Shown piece by piece: positions 1-8,204 of a stretch of DNA of 44,935 nt (positions within the stretch are counted from its first letter, which is position 1; every line of letters begins with the position of its first letter). The stretch comes from an uncultured Verrucomicrobia subdivision 3 bacterium. GTDB lineage: Bacteria; Verrucomicrobiota; Verrucomicrobiia; Limisphaerales; UBA11358. The translations under genes were made by a program, and so were the position numbers. The notes under the pieces are model-generated. The model had not been told where the DNA came from and did no database searches. It was given only the letters and a program-made list of their open reading frames with translations. The stretch covers positions 1-44,935 of the forward strand of contig CAISVF010000605.1 in the NCBI GenBank assembly GCA_903888765.1. Reading direction: 5' to 3'.

Positions 1-286
1 AATGCGGGGTCTGCACTTGGACCGGTCCCACCTGGGGCTGGCTGAAAAAGCGGTAGGCCGCTTTGAGTTCCTTCCAGTGCGGCAGGGCTTGCGGCAGGGT
101 GCCGCCGGGATTTTGCGCCAGGCGCGTGGCGAGGTTCACCAACCGTTGGGTGCGGCGTTGGTCGCCCAGCGCGGCCAACGCAAATTCCTGTTGCGCCCAC
201 TGGGCAGGCGTGGATAAGGTCGTGTTTATGTTTTGGCTGGCTGAGGAACCGAGGAAACCAAAACCAAACGGCCTTTGTTGACCCAT
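1..286 (-). CDS. IS4/Tn5-type transposase, N-terminal part (cut by window edge)
   Basis: This frame is absent from the supplied ORF track because it runs off the left edge. Read on the minus strand from the ATG at 286-284 it gives about 95 uninterrupted codons starting MGQQRPFGFGF. The core contains WAQQEFALAALGDQRRTQR, then a LATRLAQNPGGTLPQAL stretch and LKAAYRFFSQP. That succession (Gly-Asp-x-Arg-Arg, then KAAYRFF) is the N-terminal DNA-binding domain of Tn5-like IS4-family transposases (Tnp_DNA_bind type). The DDE catalytic core would lie to the left of the window, so completeness cannot be judged. The opposite-strand ORFs 2-217 and 63-281 are shadows. The element sits about 275 bp beyond the stop of the hybrid kinase gene. 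Confidence 0.82.
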   Translation of the reverse strand, partial: MGQQRPFGFGFLGSSASQNINTTLSTPAQWAQQEFALAALGDQRRTQRLVNLATRLAQNPGGTLPQALPHWKELKAAYRFFSQPQVGPVQVQTPH

Positions 287-561
287 GAAATCGCATATCA
301 GATCCGTTCATGCAAGCCCGCAGAAGATGTGGGTAATGACAAGGACTTCAGGCCGCTTCAGCGTCCAAACCGGCGAAGGCAGATCGCTTGACCTGCGGGA
401 TGGCGAAGGGTGAAGCGGCGTAAACGTCGCGCGCCGCGCCCATAGGGAATTGAGAACCGTGTCCAGCTGCACCTCGTCGCCACGGGTGCTTGCTTCCGGT
501 TCCGCTAGCGATGTGGTTTTGGTTGGTGGCATTCGTGGTTGAATGTTTAGCCGGTTCTCCC
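287..561. other. Gap between IS4-type transposase and hybrid kinase; probable IS end
   Basis: This 275-bp stretch holds no convincing gene. The track ORF at 308-532 has no recognisable protein features. The outer end of the IS4-type element should fall here, upstream of its transposase start, but without the other end I cannot define the terminal inverted repeat or a target duplication. No clear rho-independent terminator follows the kinase stop at 562. Confidence 0.4.
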
Positions 562-3516
562 CTAATCCAGCGCTGCCTTCACGCTTTTCAGCAGGAGTTC
601 CGCGTCAATGGGCTTGGAAATGTAGTCGTCGAAACCATGGGCTAGGATCGCCTCGCGGTCGCCCACCATTGCGTTGGCAGTGGCGGCGATGACCGGGATG
701 TGGCGCAGCAATTCATCCGCGCGGATTTCCTTAAGCGCCTGAAGGCCGTCCCAGCCGGGCATCGCAATATCCATGAGAATAAGGTCGGGCTGGTGCCCCC
801 GCGCCTGTGCGAGGCCGGCCTGTCCGTCGGTCGCTTCAATGACCTGATAATGGCCGTCCAACAAGGCCCTGGCGGTGTGCAGGCTGTCGGGATTGTCCTC
901 CACCACCAGTACCACCGGCTTGCCGGGGCGGGTGGTGCGCCGGCGCGGCGCGGGCGTCGGAGACGGCGCGGGCGGGGCCACCATGCCGGCCACGGCGGCG
1001 AGCAGGTCGTGCTTGTTGACGTCGCCTTTCTGGATCAACTGTTGGATGTGATTGCCCTTGAGAAAACCCAATTCCTCTTTGCTCACATGCTTCGCCGTCA
1101 AAATCAAAACCGGCAACTGCGAGGTGCGCTCCCGGCCGCGAACCTCCTTGAGCACGGCAAAGCCATCCACTTCCGGCATCATCAAATCGAGGATCATCGC
1201 GTCCGGCACGGTCTCCAAAATCTGCGCCAGCGCCTCCTTGCCGTTGCGCGCCACTTCAACGTGGTAACCCTCAGCCTGCAGGATGTCGGTGAGCTGGATG
1301 ATGGCCGGCTCGCTGTCCTCGACCACCAGAATGTTTTTTCCCTGGCCCGTCGCCGTCGGCGCGGCGGTGCGGGGCACGGCATATTTCCCGGCGGTCACCG
1401 GCTCGACCACGCCCGGTGACGCCGGCACGAGCGGCAGGCGCAGCGTGAAAGTGGAGCCCTGGCCCGGCGCGCTTTCCACGGTGATGCCGCCGCCGAGCAG
1501 ACGGGCGTATTTGCGGGCGATGGCCAGGCCGAGCCCGGTGCCGCCGTATTTGCGGGAGGTGCTGCCATCGGCCTGCCGGAATTCATCAAAAATGTGCGGG
1601 AGGTGCTCGGCGTCGATGCCGATGCCGGTGTCGGCGACGGCGATGCAAATGTCGTTGCCGGCCAGCCGCGCGGAAATGGTCACCCGGCCCTGCCCGGTGA
1701 ACTTGACGGCGTTGCCGACCAGGTTTTGCAGGATGTGCCGGCACTTCACGAAATCCGAGGTGAGCGGCGGCAGGTCCTGGCCGATGGTGCTGGCGAGCGC
1801 GATGCCTTTCTCCACCGCCAGCGGCTCGATCATTGCCACCAGCTCGTCGGCCAGCTCGCGGATGGCGAAGCGATTCACGGTGATCTCCTCGCGGCCGGCC
1901 TCGATGCGCGAGAGATCAAGGATATCATTGATGAGCGACAACAGGTTTTTGCCGTTGCGTTCGATGATTTCGAGGTAGCCGGATTCCTCGGCGGGAATGG
2001 AGGGGGCAAGCCGGCGGTTCAGCACACCGGCCAGGGCAATGACGGAGTTGAGCGGCGTGCGCAGCTCATGGCTCATGTTGGAAAGGAAGGCGCTCTTTAG
2101 CCGGTTCGCCTCGTTGAGCTGGTGCTTCTGCATTGCTAATTCCGTGTTTTGTTCGGCCAGCGCGGACGCCTGCATCGCGAGTTCGCGCTTCTGGCTGTCC
2201 AGCTCGCGGTTCTGTTGGTCGAGCCGCTCCGCCAGGTCCTGGATTTTGCGGAAGGCGAGCACGCCGTTGACGCGGGCGGTGAGCACGCTCCAGATGTCGT
2301 TGAGGAGCCTTATGGACGCGGCGTCATAGGCGCGGATGCTGGCCAGGGAAACAACCGCCAAAACTGTGTGGTCGGACAGGACTGGGATGGTAAGGATTTC
2401 ACGCGGCCTGAACTCGCCGCTCGCGGTGGCGAAGGCAAAGCGGGTGTCCTCGGGAATCGTCTGGATATGCTGGATCTTGCGCGAGGCCACGGCGGTGCCC
2501 AGTTCCCCCTCCAGGCCAGCGGCGGAAAAGGCGGCGCGGCCCCGGGCGCCCAGGCCGATGGATTCGAAATGCTCGAACTCGGTTTTGGCATCGTTCAGTA
2601 GATAGACCGCGCCGATCTGGGAGCCGGTGTGCTGGAGCAGTCCATTGAGCAGTTCGCGGCAGAAGCCATGCACCTCCTCTTCGCGGAGCATCACGCCGGC
2701 GAGCAGGGCGGCGCCGTGTTCAATCTTCATTTCCGTCTGGATGGTTTCGGCCATGCTGTTGAATGCGGTGGCGAGTGCCCCAAACTCGTTCCCGGCAGCA
2801 TACCCGCAGCGCTGGTCCAGCCGGCCGTGCCGGAACTGCTCCACCGCTGCCAGCAGCTCCGCGAGCGGCGAGCGGATGGCCTTGATCAGGAAAACGCCGA
2901 GGAGCGCGGACAGCAGCAGGATGGCGATGGTGACCACGACCAGGTCGCGCTGGACAGCGTAGTTAAGCTCGGTGGCGGCTTTATAAAATGCATCAGCTTT
3001 GTTCCGGGCGAAAGTGTCAATCATCCGGATGTGGGAGGTGAGCGTTTCCGCCTGGGTCTCTAGCGCCCCGCCAGGCTGGAGACTGGCCAGGGCTTCGGCT
3101 TTTTTCCCGTCACTGACCATCCGCGCCGTCGCTTTTTGTAAAGTGCTCCACTTTGCCAAGTCTTCGCGCAGGCCGGTAAGATCCTCCGGAGATCCCAGAT
3201 AGCAGTCACACAGAATGGCGATCTGCTGCTCGATCTCGGTCCGGTCGGTCTCAATATCCCGCAAGCAGGCTTCCGCTGCGTGATCGTTCGCCGCCAGGAT
3301 CAGGTCGCGCATGTGCCGGCGGATGCTCTCAACATTAAATTCCAATTTGCCGATGGCCCGGCGTACCGGGAAGGGATGTTCATAGAGAGATTTCGTTTGC
3401 AGCCAGAGCTTGTCGGTCTGGCTCCACGCCAGCACACCGAGCAGCACCACCAGCGCCAGAATGCCCGCCAGGCCCAGCCGCAGCCGCGTGCCGATCTTTA
3501 AATCTTGGAGTTTCAT
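562..3516 (-). CDS. Membrane hybrid histidine kinase (4HB-HAMP-GAF-HisKA-HATPase-REC-REC)
   Basis: The track ORF is 1054 aa, but the real start is probably MKLQDLKIG at 3516, giving 984 aa; this ATG overlaps the cheR stop as ATGA. Order from that start: transmembrane helix about 12-32; a periplasmic four-helix-bundle region as in chemoreceptors; second helix about 191-214; HAMP about 212-265; GAF about 280-420; coiled coil about 422-475; HisKA with SNMSHELRTPLN (His483); HATPase with N box VGNAVKF, DTGIGI and GGTGLGLAI (about 590-695); receiver 1 about 728-846 (Asp777 in LDLMMP, first acidic pair reduced to EDS); receiver 2 about 867-984 (Asp916 in MDIAMP). It is likely an envelope sensor with an internal phosphorelay. 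The MCP-like sensor half and the adjacent CheR suggest tuning by methylation, although no methylated helix is obvious. The ligand is unknown. Confidence 0.9.
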   Translation of the reverse strand: MKLQDLKIGTRLRLGLAGILALVVLLGVLAWSQTDKLWLQTKSLYEHPFPVRRAIGKLEFNVESIRRHMRDLILAANDHAAEACLRDIETDRTEIEQQIAILCDCYLGSPEDLTGLREDLAKWSTLQKATARMVSDGKKAEALASLQPGGALETQAETLTSHIRMIDTFARNKADAFYKAATELNYAVQRDLVVVTIAILLLSALLGVFLIKAIRSPLAELLAAVEQFRHGRLDQRCGYAAGNEFGALATAFNSMAETIQTEMKIEHGAALLAGVMLREEEVHGFCRELLNGLLQHTGSQIGAVYLLNDAKTEFEHFESIGLGARGRAAFSAAGLEGELGTAVASRKIQHIQTIPEDTRFAFATASGEFRPREILTIPVLSDHTVLAVVSLASIRAYDAASIRLLNDIWSVLTARVNGVLAFRKIQDLAERLDQQNRELDSQKRELAMQASALAEQNTELAMQKHQLNEANRLKSAFLSNMSHELRTPLNSVIALAGVLNRRLAPSIPAEESGYLEIIERNGKNLLSLINDILDLSRIEAGREEITVNRFAIRELADELVAMIEPLAVEKGIALASTIGQDLPPLTSDFVKCRHILQNLVGNAVKFTGQGRVTISARLAGNDICIAVADTGIGIDAEHLPHIFDEFRQADGSTSRKYGGTGLGLAIARKYARLLGGGITVESAPGQGSTFTLRLPLVPASPGVVEPVTAGKYAVPRTAAPTATGQGKNILVVEDSEPAIIQLTDILQAEGYHVEVARNGKEALAQILETVPDAMILDLMMPEVDGFAVLKEVRGRERTSQLPVLILTAKHVSKEELGFLKGNHIQQLIQKGDVNKHDLLAAVAGMVAPPAPSPTPAPRRRTTRPGKPVVLVVEDNPDSLHTARALLDGHYQVIEATDGQAGLAQARGHQPDLILMDIAMPGWDGLQALKEIRADELLRHIPVIAATANAMVGDREAILAHGFDDYISKPIDAELLLKSVKAALD

Positions 3517-4373
3517 GGGAGGTTGTTTGTCTCGCTGCCGCCGATGCGATATTTTTGAAACACGGTGGCCGCCGGTGCCACGGCGTGGCATCCGCCATGC
3601 TTCACCGCCAGATCGCACTCCGCCTCGCCCGTCACAAAATAGCCGCCGGGAGCCAGGGCGCGGCAGAACTTTTCCAGCAGCCGCTGCTGGATATTCGCCC
3701 GGTAATAAAACAGCACGTTGCAGCACAGTATCAGATCAAAATCCCCGTAGAGGCTGGCGGGCGGGCAGGTGGAATTTTCCTCCCGCAAATCGTAAGTGGA
3801 GAAATCCACACGGGCGCGGAGCCTGGGGGCGATGGCGTAGTTCCCGTCGGCCATGGAAAAATAATCCCTTAGCTGGCGATGCCGGACGTTTTGTACGACC
3901 TCCTCCGCAAACACGCCCTGGCGCGCCGCCGCCAGGGAGTCGGTGTCAATATCCGTGGCGAAAATCCGCACCGGCACGGGCTGTCCCCGCGCCCTGGCCA
4001 GATCTTCCAGCAGCAGGATGAGCGAATAGATTTCCTGGCCCGCAGCGCATCCGGCCGACCAGACGCGCAGTTCGGACGAGGGGCCGGCTTTCCTGGACTC
4101 AATGAGGCCGGGGAGAATTCGTTGCTCCAGCAGCGCAAAGGTGAGCGGATTTCTGAAGAACTCGCTGTGGTTGATGTTGAGCGAAGCGCAGAAAGCCTCC
4201 GCTTCCGCCCGATCCTCCGCCAGCCGTGCGAGATAAGCGGGAAGGGAGCTCCCGCCCCCGGCGGCCAGTCTGCGGCCAAGGGAGTTGGCCAGAAAAGCCC
4301 GGTCAAAGCTGGAAACATCCAGCCCCTGCTTCAGGCGCAGAATCTCGACCACCTTTTGTAAATGCTGGTTCAA
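3513..4373 (-). CDS. cheR: CheR-family protein-glutamate methyltransferase
   Basis: This 286-aa SAM-dependent methyltransferase belongs to the chemotaxis receptor methyltransferase family. The N-terminal helical CheR domain contains INHSEFFRNP (about 68-77). The catalytic domain has the SAM-binding motif VWSAGCAAGQE, the acidic loop FATDID and the late motif LILCCNVLFYY, followed by GGYFVTGEAE. The length is normal for a stand-alone CheR. Its stop overlaps the start of the hybrid kinase by 4 bp (ATGA), so the two are probably translationally coupled. No CheB, CheA, CheW or receptor gene is nearby, so the likely substrate is the partner kinase or a related MCP-like protein rather than a classical chemotaxis array. 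That role is inferred from position only. Confidence 0.88.
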   Translation of the reverse strand: MNQHLQKVVEILRLKQGLDVSSFDRAFLANSLGRRLAAGGGSSLPAYLARLAEDRAEAEAFCASLNINHSEFFRNPLTFALLEQRILPGLIESRKAGPSSELRVWSAGCAAGQEIYSLILLLEDLARARGQPVPVRIFATDIDTDSLAAARQGVFAEEVVQNVRHRQLRDYFSMADGNYAIAPRLRARVDFSTYDLREENSTCPPASLYGDFDLILCCNVLFYYRANIQQRLLEKFCRALAPGGYFVTGEAECDLAVKHGGCHAVAPAATVFQKYRIGGSETNNLP

Positions 4374-5055
4374 GGCGTTCCTATTCCATATTCATAGCCG
4401 CCGGACAATCCGCCAATTCCATGGGGCCGTGGCCGCAAAGTATAAGGTTGTAGCCAAGCTTTGAGAGTAATTAATCTTCTGCCTAATCCGTCCGCGTGTC
4501 AACCAACTTCAGTCGGATAATTCGCCGGGCTCCGGCAGAGCCCAGCGGCGATGGAGCTATCGTGCAGACGACGATTTCCGTTTATTCGGAAGCCCCGGTG
4601 CCGTCGAAAGCGGTGTCGCGCTCCGCTTGCCCCCGCAATCCATGGCCGCCCCGATTTTCCCTTCCTCGCCATCCTTCGCCCAGCCCGAGCCATGATAGAC
4701 CAAGTTGCATGTCATAAAAAAGATAATGATTATATATACTAAAACATATATTTTAGCAGTAAAAATATCTAATTAAAATTCCGTGACGGCCGCCGTCAGC
4801 GTGATTAACCATTACGTATTATGAATCTTCCACATCGTTTTTCGGCGATGCGTGAAAGTTGCCTGCCCTCCACTTCGCCTCTGGCCCACTGCCCGGGTCC
4901 TGATTGTTTCTTGTCTGGCACGCTCGGAAGTCTGACCACCGTATCAAACCAAACGGAACCTGCTTGGTTTTTTGCCGCTACATTCGGCCTGCTTCCTGCG
5001 GGGGCATACCTATTCTATCGGTTAGCGTCTGGCGACCCGATGGTGCCCTTGGTGT
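4374..5055. other. 682-bp intergenic region upstream of cheR, with a dispersed repeat and an AT-rich tract
   Basis: I see no believable gene here; the track ORFs are short and lack family features. Three things stand out. Positions 4605-4640 encode DCGGKRSATPLS on the minus strand (listed separately). Around 4720-4780 the sequence turns strongly AT-rich and contains the short inverted repeat CTAAAA-N6-TTTTAG. At 4947-4973 an AACCAA/TTGGTT hairpin followed by Ts could be a weak plus-strand terminator. The promoter of the cheR-kinase unit should lie within the first 150 bp, but I cannot assign boxes with confidence. Confidence 0.4.
4605..4640 (-). repeat. Dispersed repeat fragment of the CGGKRSATPL type
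   Basis: Minus-strand translation of this stretch is DCGGKRSATPLS, in a region with no gene. From memory, this peptide string recurs in spurious intergenic ORFs of Pedosphaera-like Verrucomicrobiota and marks a dispersed intergenic repeat rather than a protein. The full extent of the element cannot be set from a single copy. Confidence 0.45.
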
Positions 5056-5733
5056 TCACTTCCGGGTAAGGGTGGGGAACTGCTCAGCGGGCTGGTTAGC
5101 GTCGGCGGCGGGCTCATCCTCCAAGCTCGGAAAATATTTTCCCATGCAGTCGGGGCAGAGGCCGTGGGTGAAGGTCGCTTCGGAATGTTTTTGCACGTAG
5201 CATTCCACCTGGGACCAGTAGCCTTGGTCATCGCGGATTTTCTTGCAGCCGGCACAGATGGGCAGCAGACCACTGAGCAATTTCACCTTGCTGAGCGCGA
5301 CTTCCAGTTCGGCGTTTTTCTCGCGGAGGGCCTGATCCAGACGCAGGATGCGCGCGAAGGCGGCGACCCGGGCAGCCAGCTCGCGATTGGCGATGGGCCG
5401 GCCGATGTAGCCGTCCGCCCCCGATTCCAGGCCGGCCGACTGCTCATCGCTCAGGGTGAAAGTGCCGGAGATGAGAACCACAAAGACGCCGGCCAAAGCG
5501 GGGTCTTCTTTGATGCGCCGGCATAATTCCAAGCCGTCCATTTGGGGCATGTTGCAGTCGGATAGGACGAGCTGTGGCTGGAACGTTTGTACGGTTTGCA
5601 GCGCCTCCGCGCCGTTGGCTGCCGTGGCGATGGCATGGCCGGCATTTTGCAGGAGCCGGGCGGTGCTGCGAGCGACATTGGCATCGTCATCCACTACGAG
5701 GATTCTAATTGCGGCTTGGTTCGGTGTTTCCAT
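5056..5733 (-). CDS. Response regulator with C-terminal Cys4 (zinc-ribbon-like) module
   Basis: 225 aa. The receiver domain spans about 8-125 with acidic pocket VVDDD, phospho-acceptor Asp59 in LSDCNMP and the LISGT switch region. The usually invariant Lys of the GYISKP motif is Arg here (GYIGRPI, Arg112). A coiled coil (about 130-155) leads to a compact module with LLPICAGCKKIRDD, GYWSQVE and FTHGLCPDC; Cys160, Cys163, Cys193 and Cys196 could bind zinc. I recognise this tail from many receiver and PAS proteins of environmental bacteria, where its role is not known to me. There is no DNA-binding domain, so output is probably by protein contact. It is the last gene of the four-gene operon, 15 bp after the heme-oxygenase-like gene, and is the natural phosphorylation target of the PAS kinase. 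Confidence 0.85.
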   Translation of the reverse strand: METPNQAAIRILVVDDDANVARSTARLLQNAGHAIATAANGAEALQTVQTFQPQLVLSDCNMPQMDGLELCRRIKEDPALAGVFVVLISGTFTLSDEQSAGLESGADGYIGRPIANRELAARVAAFARILRLDQALREKNAELEVALSKVKLLSGLLPICAGCKKIRDDQGYWSQVECYVQKHSEATFTHGLCPDCMGKYFPSLEDEPAADANQPAEQFPTLTRK

Positions 5734-5748
5734 GTTAATAAAGCGTGC

Positions 5749-7059
5749 TTAGTGATGGGCTGCGGCTACGGGGCCAGCCAGTTGGCAGGCTTGAGCCAAC
5801 GCCGTTTCCACGGCGGCAATCCACGCGGCGGGGAAACGAGCGGGGTCGGTGAACCACGGGCGCAGGCTGGTGACGGCGAGCTCGCTGCCCTCCAGTTCAT
5901 CGGCGACGGCACAGCCGAGCAGCTCCCCGGTGCGGGGAAACCGCGCGCTCCATTCCGGCCCGACGGCGTGATCAAACTCAGCGGCGATGGCTTGAATGTT
6001 TTCATCGCTCAAATGCTTGCGGCGCAGCGCGTGCAATTCGGCGGCGGCGGGCAGCAACTTTTCGTAGGCGGTTTTTTTCTCCGGGATGGCGGCGGATAAT
6101 TCCTTGACGAGCATTTCCAACTGAACCTGCAAAAGGCAGGTGGGCAGGCCGCGACCGGCGAGGACGCGGCCCAGCCAGCGCACCTGCTGGAGAATCTGCT
6201 CCGGCTCATATTGACAGAGCGTGGCCTGCCACGCGGCGTCGCTGCGGGCGAACCGCAATCCGCGCTCCCCGTAGCGCGCGGCAAAGTAGGGAAGCCGCTG
6301 CCACAAAAGATCGGCGGAGCGGAGCGCGGCCTCGATTTCGCGGGCATCGGCCGGCACGGCGTGGCGGCCTGCCTCGGGGTTGATGGACGCGACCAGATAC
6401 AACTTGGACTCGGGCGCGAAGGGGAACAAAGCCAGGAAAATGGTTTCCAGGCGAGCAAAGAAATCATTGGCGGCACCAATGATCTGGGCGCGCTCCGCCG
6501 GGTTCAAGGGCAGCGAGTTCATGCGCTGCTGATACTGCGCCCAGCGGACGTAAACGGCCTTGCCATAAGAATGCACGTAGGCGAGGCCATCCTCCCCTGC
6601 GAGCAGGAACGCCCGAGCATAGAGCGAGCGTAGCACTTGCGCGCCCAGCGTGGAACCCTCCAGCACATAAAGGACGCCGAGAAGCACCAAGGGCTGATCG
6701 AGGGACTGTAGGCGGAGCTGTGCTACCGCCTTAAGCGCGGCTTCGGAGGCTTCCTTGAGGTCGGCCACGGCGCGCGGCTCAAAATACCGGAGGTCCTGCT
6801 GGAGCTGCGGGACTTTGCGCATTTCATTGATCCAGACGGAGGTGACGCGGGCGTCAGTGCAGCCGGCCAGCGCCGGCTCCAGCACGCCATGAATGGCAGC
6901 GAGGGCGCGGAGCTGTCCCACATAGGATTCCAGCGGCAACTGGCAGGCGGCGAGCGCGGGAAAGAACGGCGCGGTTTGCAGGCGGGCATGGGCGGAGAAG
7001 GTCTCGGCCTTGAGTTCTTCCGTCAACGTGAGTTGTTGTCCAAAAAGTCCGGGTTTCAT
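5749..7059 (-). CDS. Heme-oxygenase-like protein with uncharacterised C-terminal domain
   Basis: 436 aa. Residues about 10-215 look like bacterial heme oxygenase (BphO/HemO type): LKAETFSAHARLQ carries a His (His24) at the place of the proximal heme ligand, and GVLYVLEGSTLGAQVL matches the conserved distal helix. Heme oxygenase opens heme to biliverdin, CO and iron. The remaining 220 residues are mostly helical by eye, with motifs such as LPYFAARYGERGLRFARSD and QVRWLGRVLAGRG, and I do not recognise the family. A typical heme oxygenase is about 200 aa, so the protein is double length. The gene lies between a kinase (11 bp upstream) and a response regulator (15 bp downstream). It could supply biliverdin to a phytochrome encoded elsewhere, or use the fold as a heme or tetrapyrrole sensor. 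No phytochrome gene is in the window. Confidence 0.72.
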   Translation of the reverse strand: MKPGLFGQQLTLTEELKAETFSAHARLQTAPFFPALAACQLPLESYVGQLRALAAIHGVLEPALAGCTDARVTSVWINEMRKVPQLQQDLRYFEPRAVADLKEASEAALKAVAQLRLQSLDQPLVLLGVLYVLEGSTLGAQVLRSLYARAFLLAGEDGLAYVHSYGKAVYVRWAQYQQRMNSLPLNPAERAQIIGAANDFFARLETIFLALFPFAPESKLYLVASINPEAGRHAVPADAREIEAALRSADLLWQRLPYFAARYGERGLRFARSDAAWQATLCQYEPEQILQQVRWLGRVLAGRGLPTCLLQVQLEMLVKELSAAIPEKKTAYEKLLPAAAELHALRRKHLSDENIQAIAAEFDHAVGPEWSARFPRTGELLGCAVADELEGSELAVTSLRPWFTDPARFPAAWIAAVETALAQACQLAGPVAAAHH

Positions 7060-7070
7060 TATGGTGGGGG

Positions 7071-8204
7071 TTATGGTTTTGCAGTGTACTCTTGAATGGG
7101 CAAAGCGAAAAGAAAGGTGGCCCCGTGGCCCGGCGTGCTTTCGATCCAGATGCGCCCGCCGTGGGCCTCGACGACTTTGCGGGCGATGGCCAGGCCGAGG
7201 CCGGTGCTGCGCTCGCCGGCGGTTTTTTTGGTGCCCGCGCGTCCGAAAGTGGTGAAGAGCCGGGACTGATCTTCCGGCGAGAGGCCGGGGCCCTCGTCGC
7301 GCACGGCAAAAACGACCTGCTGCGCCTCCCGGTGAGCCGAGACCCAGACGCGCTGGCCGGGCTGGGAATGGTGCACGGCGTTGCTGATGAGATTCACCAG
7401 CACCTGCTGGAGCTTGGCCTTATCCACGCACAGCGGCGGCGCGTCATCCGGGCTTTCCACCAGCAGCGAAATTTTTTTCCTGCCCGCCAGCATTCGCGCG
7501 ATCGGGCCGACGCCGGCCAGGATTTCCGGCACACTCGACTGCGCGAACTGCAGCCGCAACTGGCCCGATTCGATGACGGAGACATCCAGAAAATTTTCGA
7601 TGAGCTGATTCATGTCCTCGGCGGCGGCCCGGCAGATTTCAATGAATTCCCGATGCTCAGCGGAAAGTCTGTCTCCCGCCTCATCCAGCACAAACTCACT
7701 GTAATTGATGATCAAACCCGCCGGAGTGCGCAGGTCATGCGCGGCCATGCCGAGGAACTGGTTTTTGAGCTGGTTCAACTGCGCCAGTTCTGCGTTGGCC
7801 TGATGGAGCTGGCGCGTGAGGTTGTTCAGCTCGCTGTTCAGCCCCAGCAACTCGCTGCTCAGGTGTTGCTGTTCTTGAATATCCAAACTGCCGAGCGCGA
7901 GCACGCCATCGGGCAGGGAAAAAAAACGGAAGTCCAACGACTCGGGCATGCCCGACGCCGTGTTGACGGTGAGCCGGTGCACCAGTCCGCCCTGCCGGAT
8001 CAGTGCCGGCAAATCCACCGGGTGCGAGAAAGTCACGATCTGCTCCGCGAACGGCCGGCCCACGAGGTTGGCGGGCAACATTTTCCGCGCCTGGCTGTTG
8101 CTGGCCGTCACACAATGCTGCGCATCCAGGCGGAGTGCCAGCACCGGCGCGGTCTCCAGCACATAAGCGCGCATGGCTTCCGCAATGGCGGGATCTTCAA
8201 ACAT
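7071..8204 (-). CDS. Soluble PAS-type histidine kinase
   Basis: 377 aa with no transmembrane segment or signal peptide, hence cytoplasmic. The N-terminal about 110 residues look PAS-like (ALRLDAQHCVTASNSQARKM, then GRPFAEQI). A coiled coil (about 112-148) leads to HisKA with FLGMAAHDLRTPAG (His156) and HATPase with the N box VNLISNAVHHS, DEGPGLSP and STGLGLAIARKVVEAHGG. The protein carries no receiver, so the adjacent response regulator at 5056-5733 is the expected partner. Its start overlaps the end of the cobalamin-binding gene by 8 bp, which points to co-production and probably direct contact between the two proteins. The input is therefore likely to be relayed from the B12 protein. Confidence 0.88.
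   Translation of the reverse strand: MFEDPAIAEAMRAYVLETAPVLALRLDAQHCVTASNSQARKMLPANLVGRPFAEQIVTFSHPVDLPALIRQGGLVHRLTVNTASGMPESLDFRFFSLPDGVLALGSLDIQEQQHLSSELLGLNSELNNLTRQLHQANAELAQLNQLKNQFLGMAAHDLRTPAGLIINYSEFVLDEAGDRLSAEHREFIEICRAAAEDMNQLIENFLDVSVIESGQLRLQFAQSSVPEILAGVGPIARMLAGRKKISLLVESPDDAPPLCVDKAKLQQVLVNLISNAVHHSQPGQRVWVSAHREAQQVVFAVRDEGPGLSPEDQSRLFTTFGRAGTKKTAGERSTGLGLAIARKVVEAHGGRIWIESTPGHGATFLFALPIQEYTAKP

Noticed and set aside
308-532. 74-aa minus-strand ORF containing RRSSDL, a string reminiscent of adapter-derived peptides.
   Set aside because: The nucleotides do not match the common sequencing adapter (AGATCGGAAGAGC is absent), and the ORF lacks any protein feature; treated as chance.
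700-1419. 239-aa plus-strand ORF opposite the hybrid kinase.
   Set aside because: Antisense shadow of a GC-rich gene with certain HATPase and receiver domains; composition (His- and Arg-rich) is typical of a shadow.
4821-5069. 82-aa plus-strand ORF in the intergenic region before cheR.
   Set aside because: No ribosome-binding site, no recognisable domain, and composition no different from the surrounding non-coding DNA.
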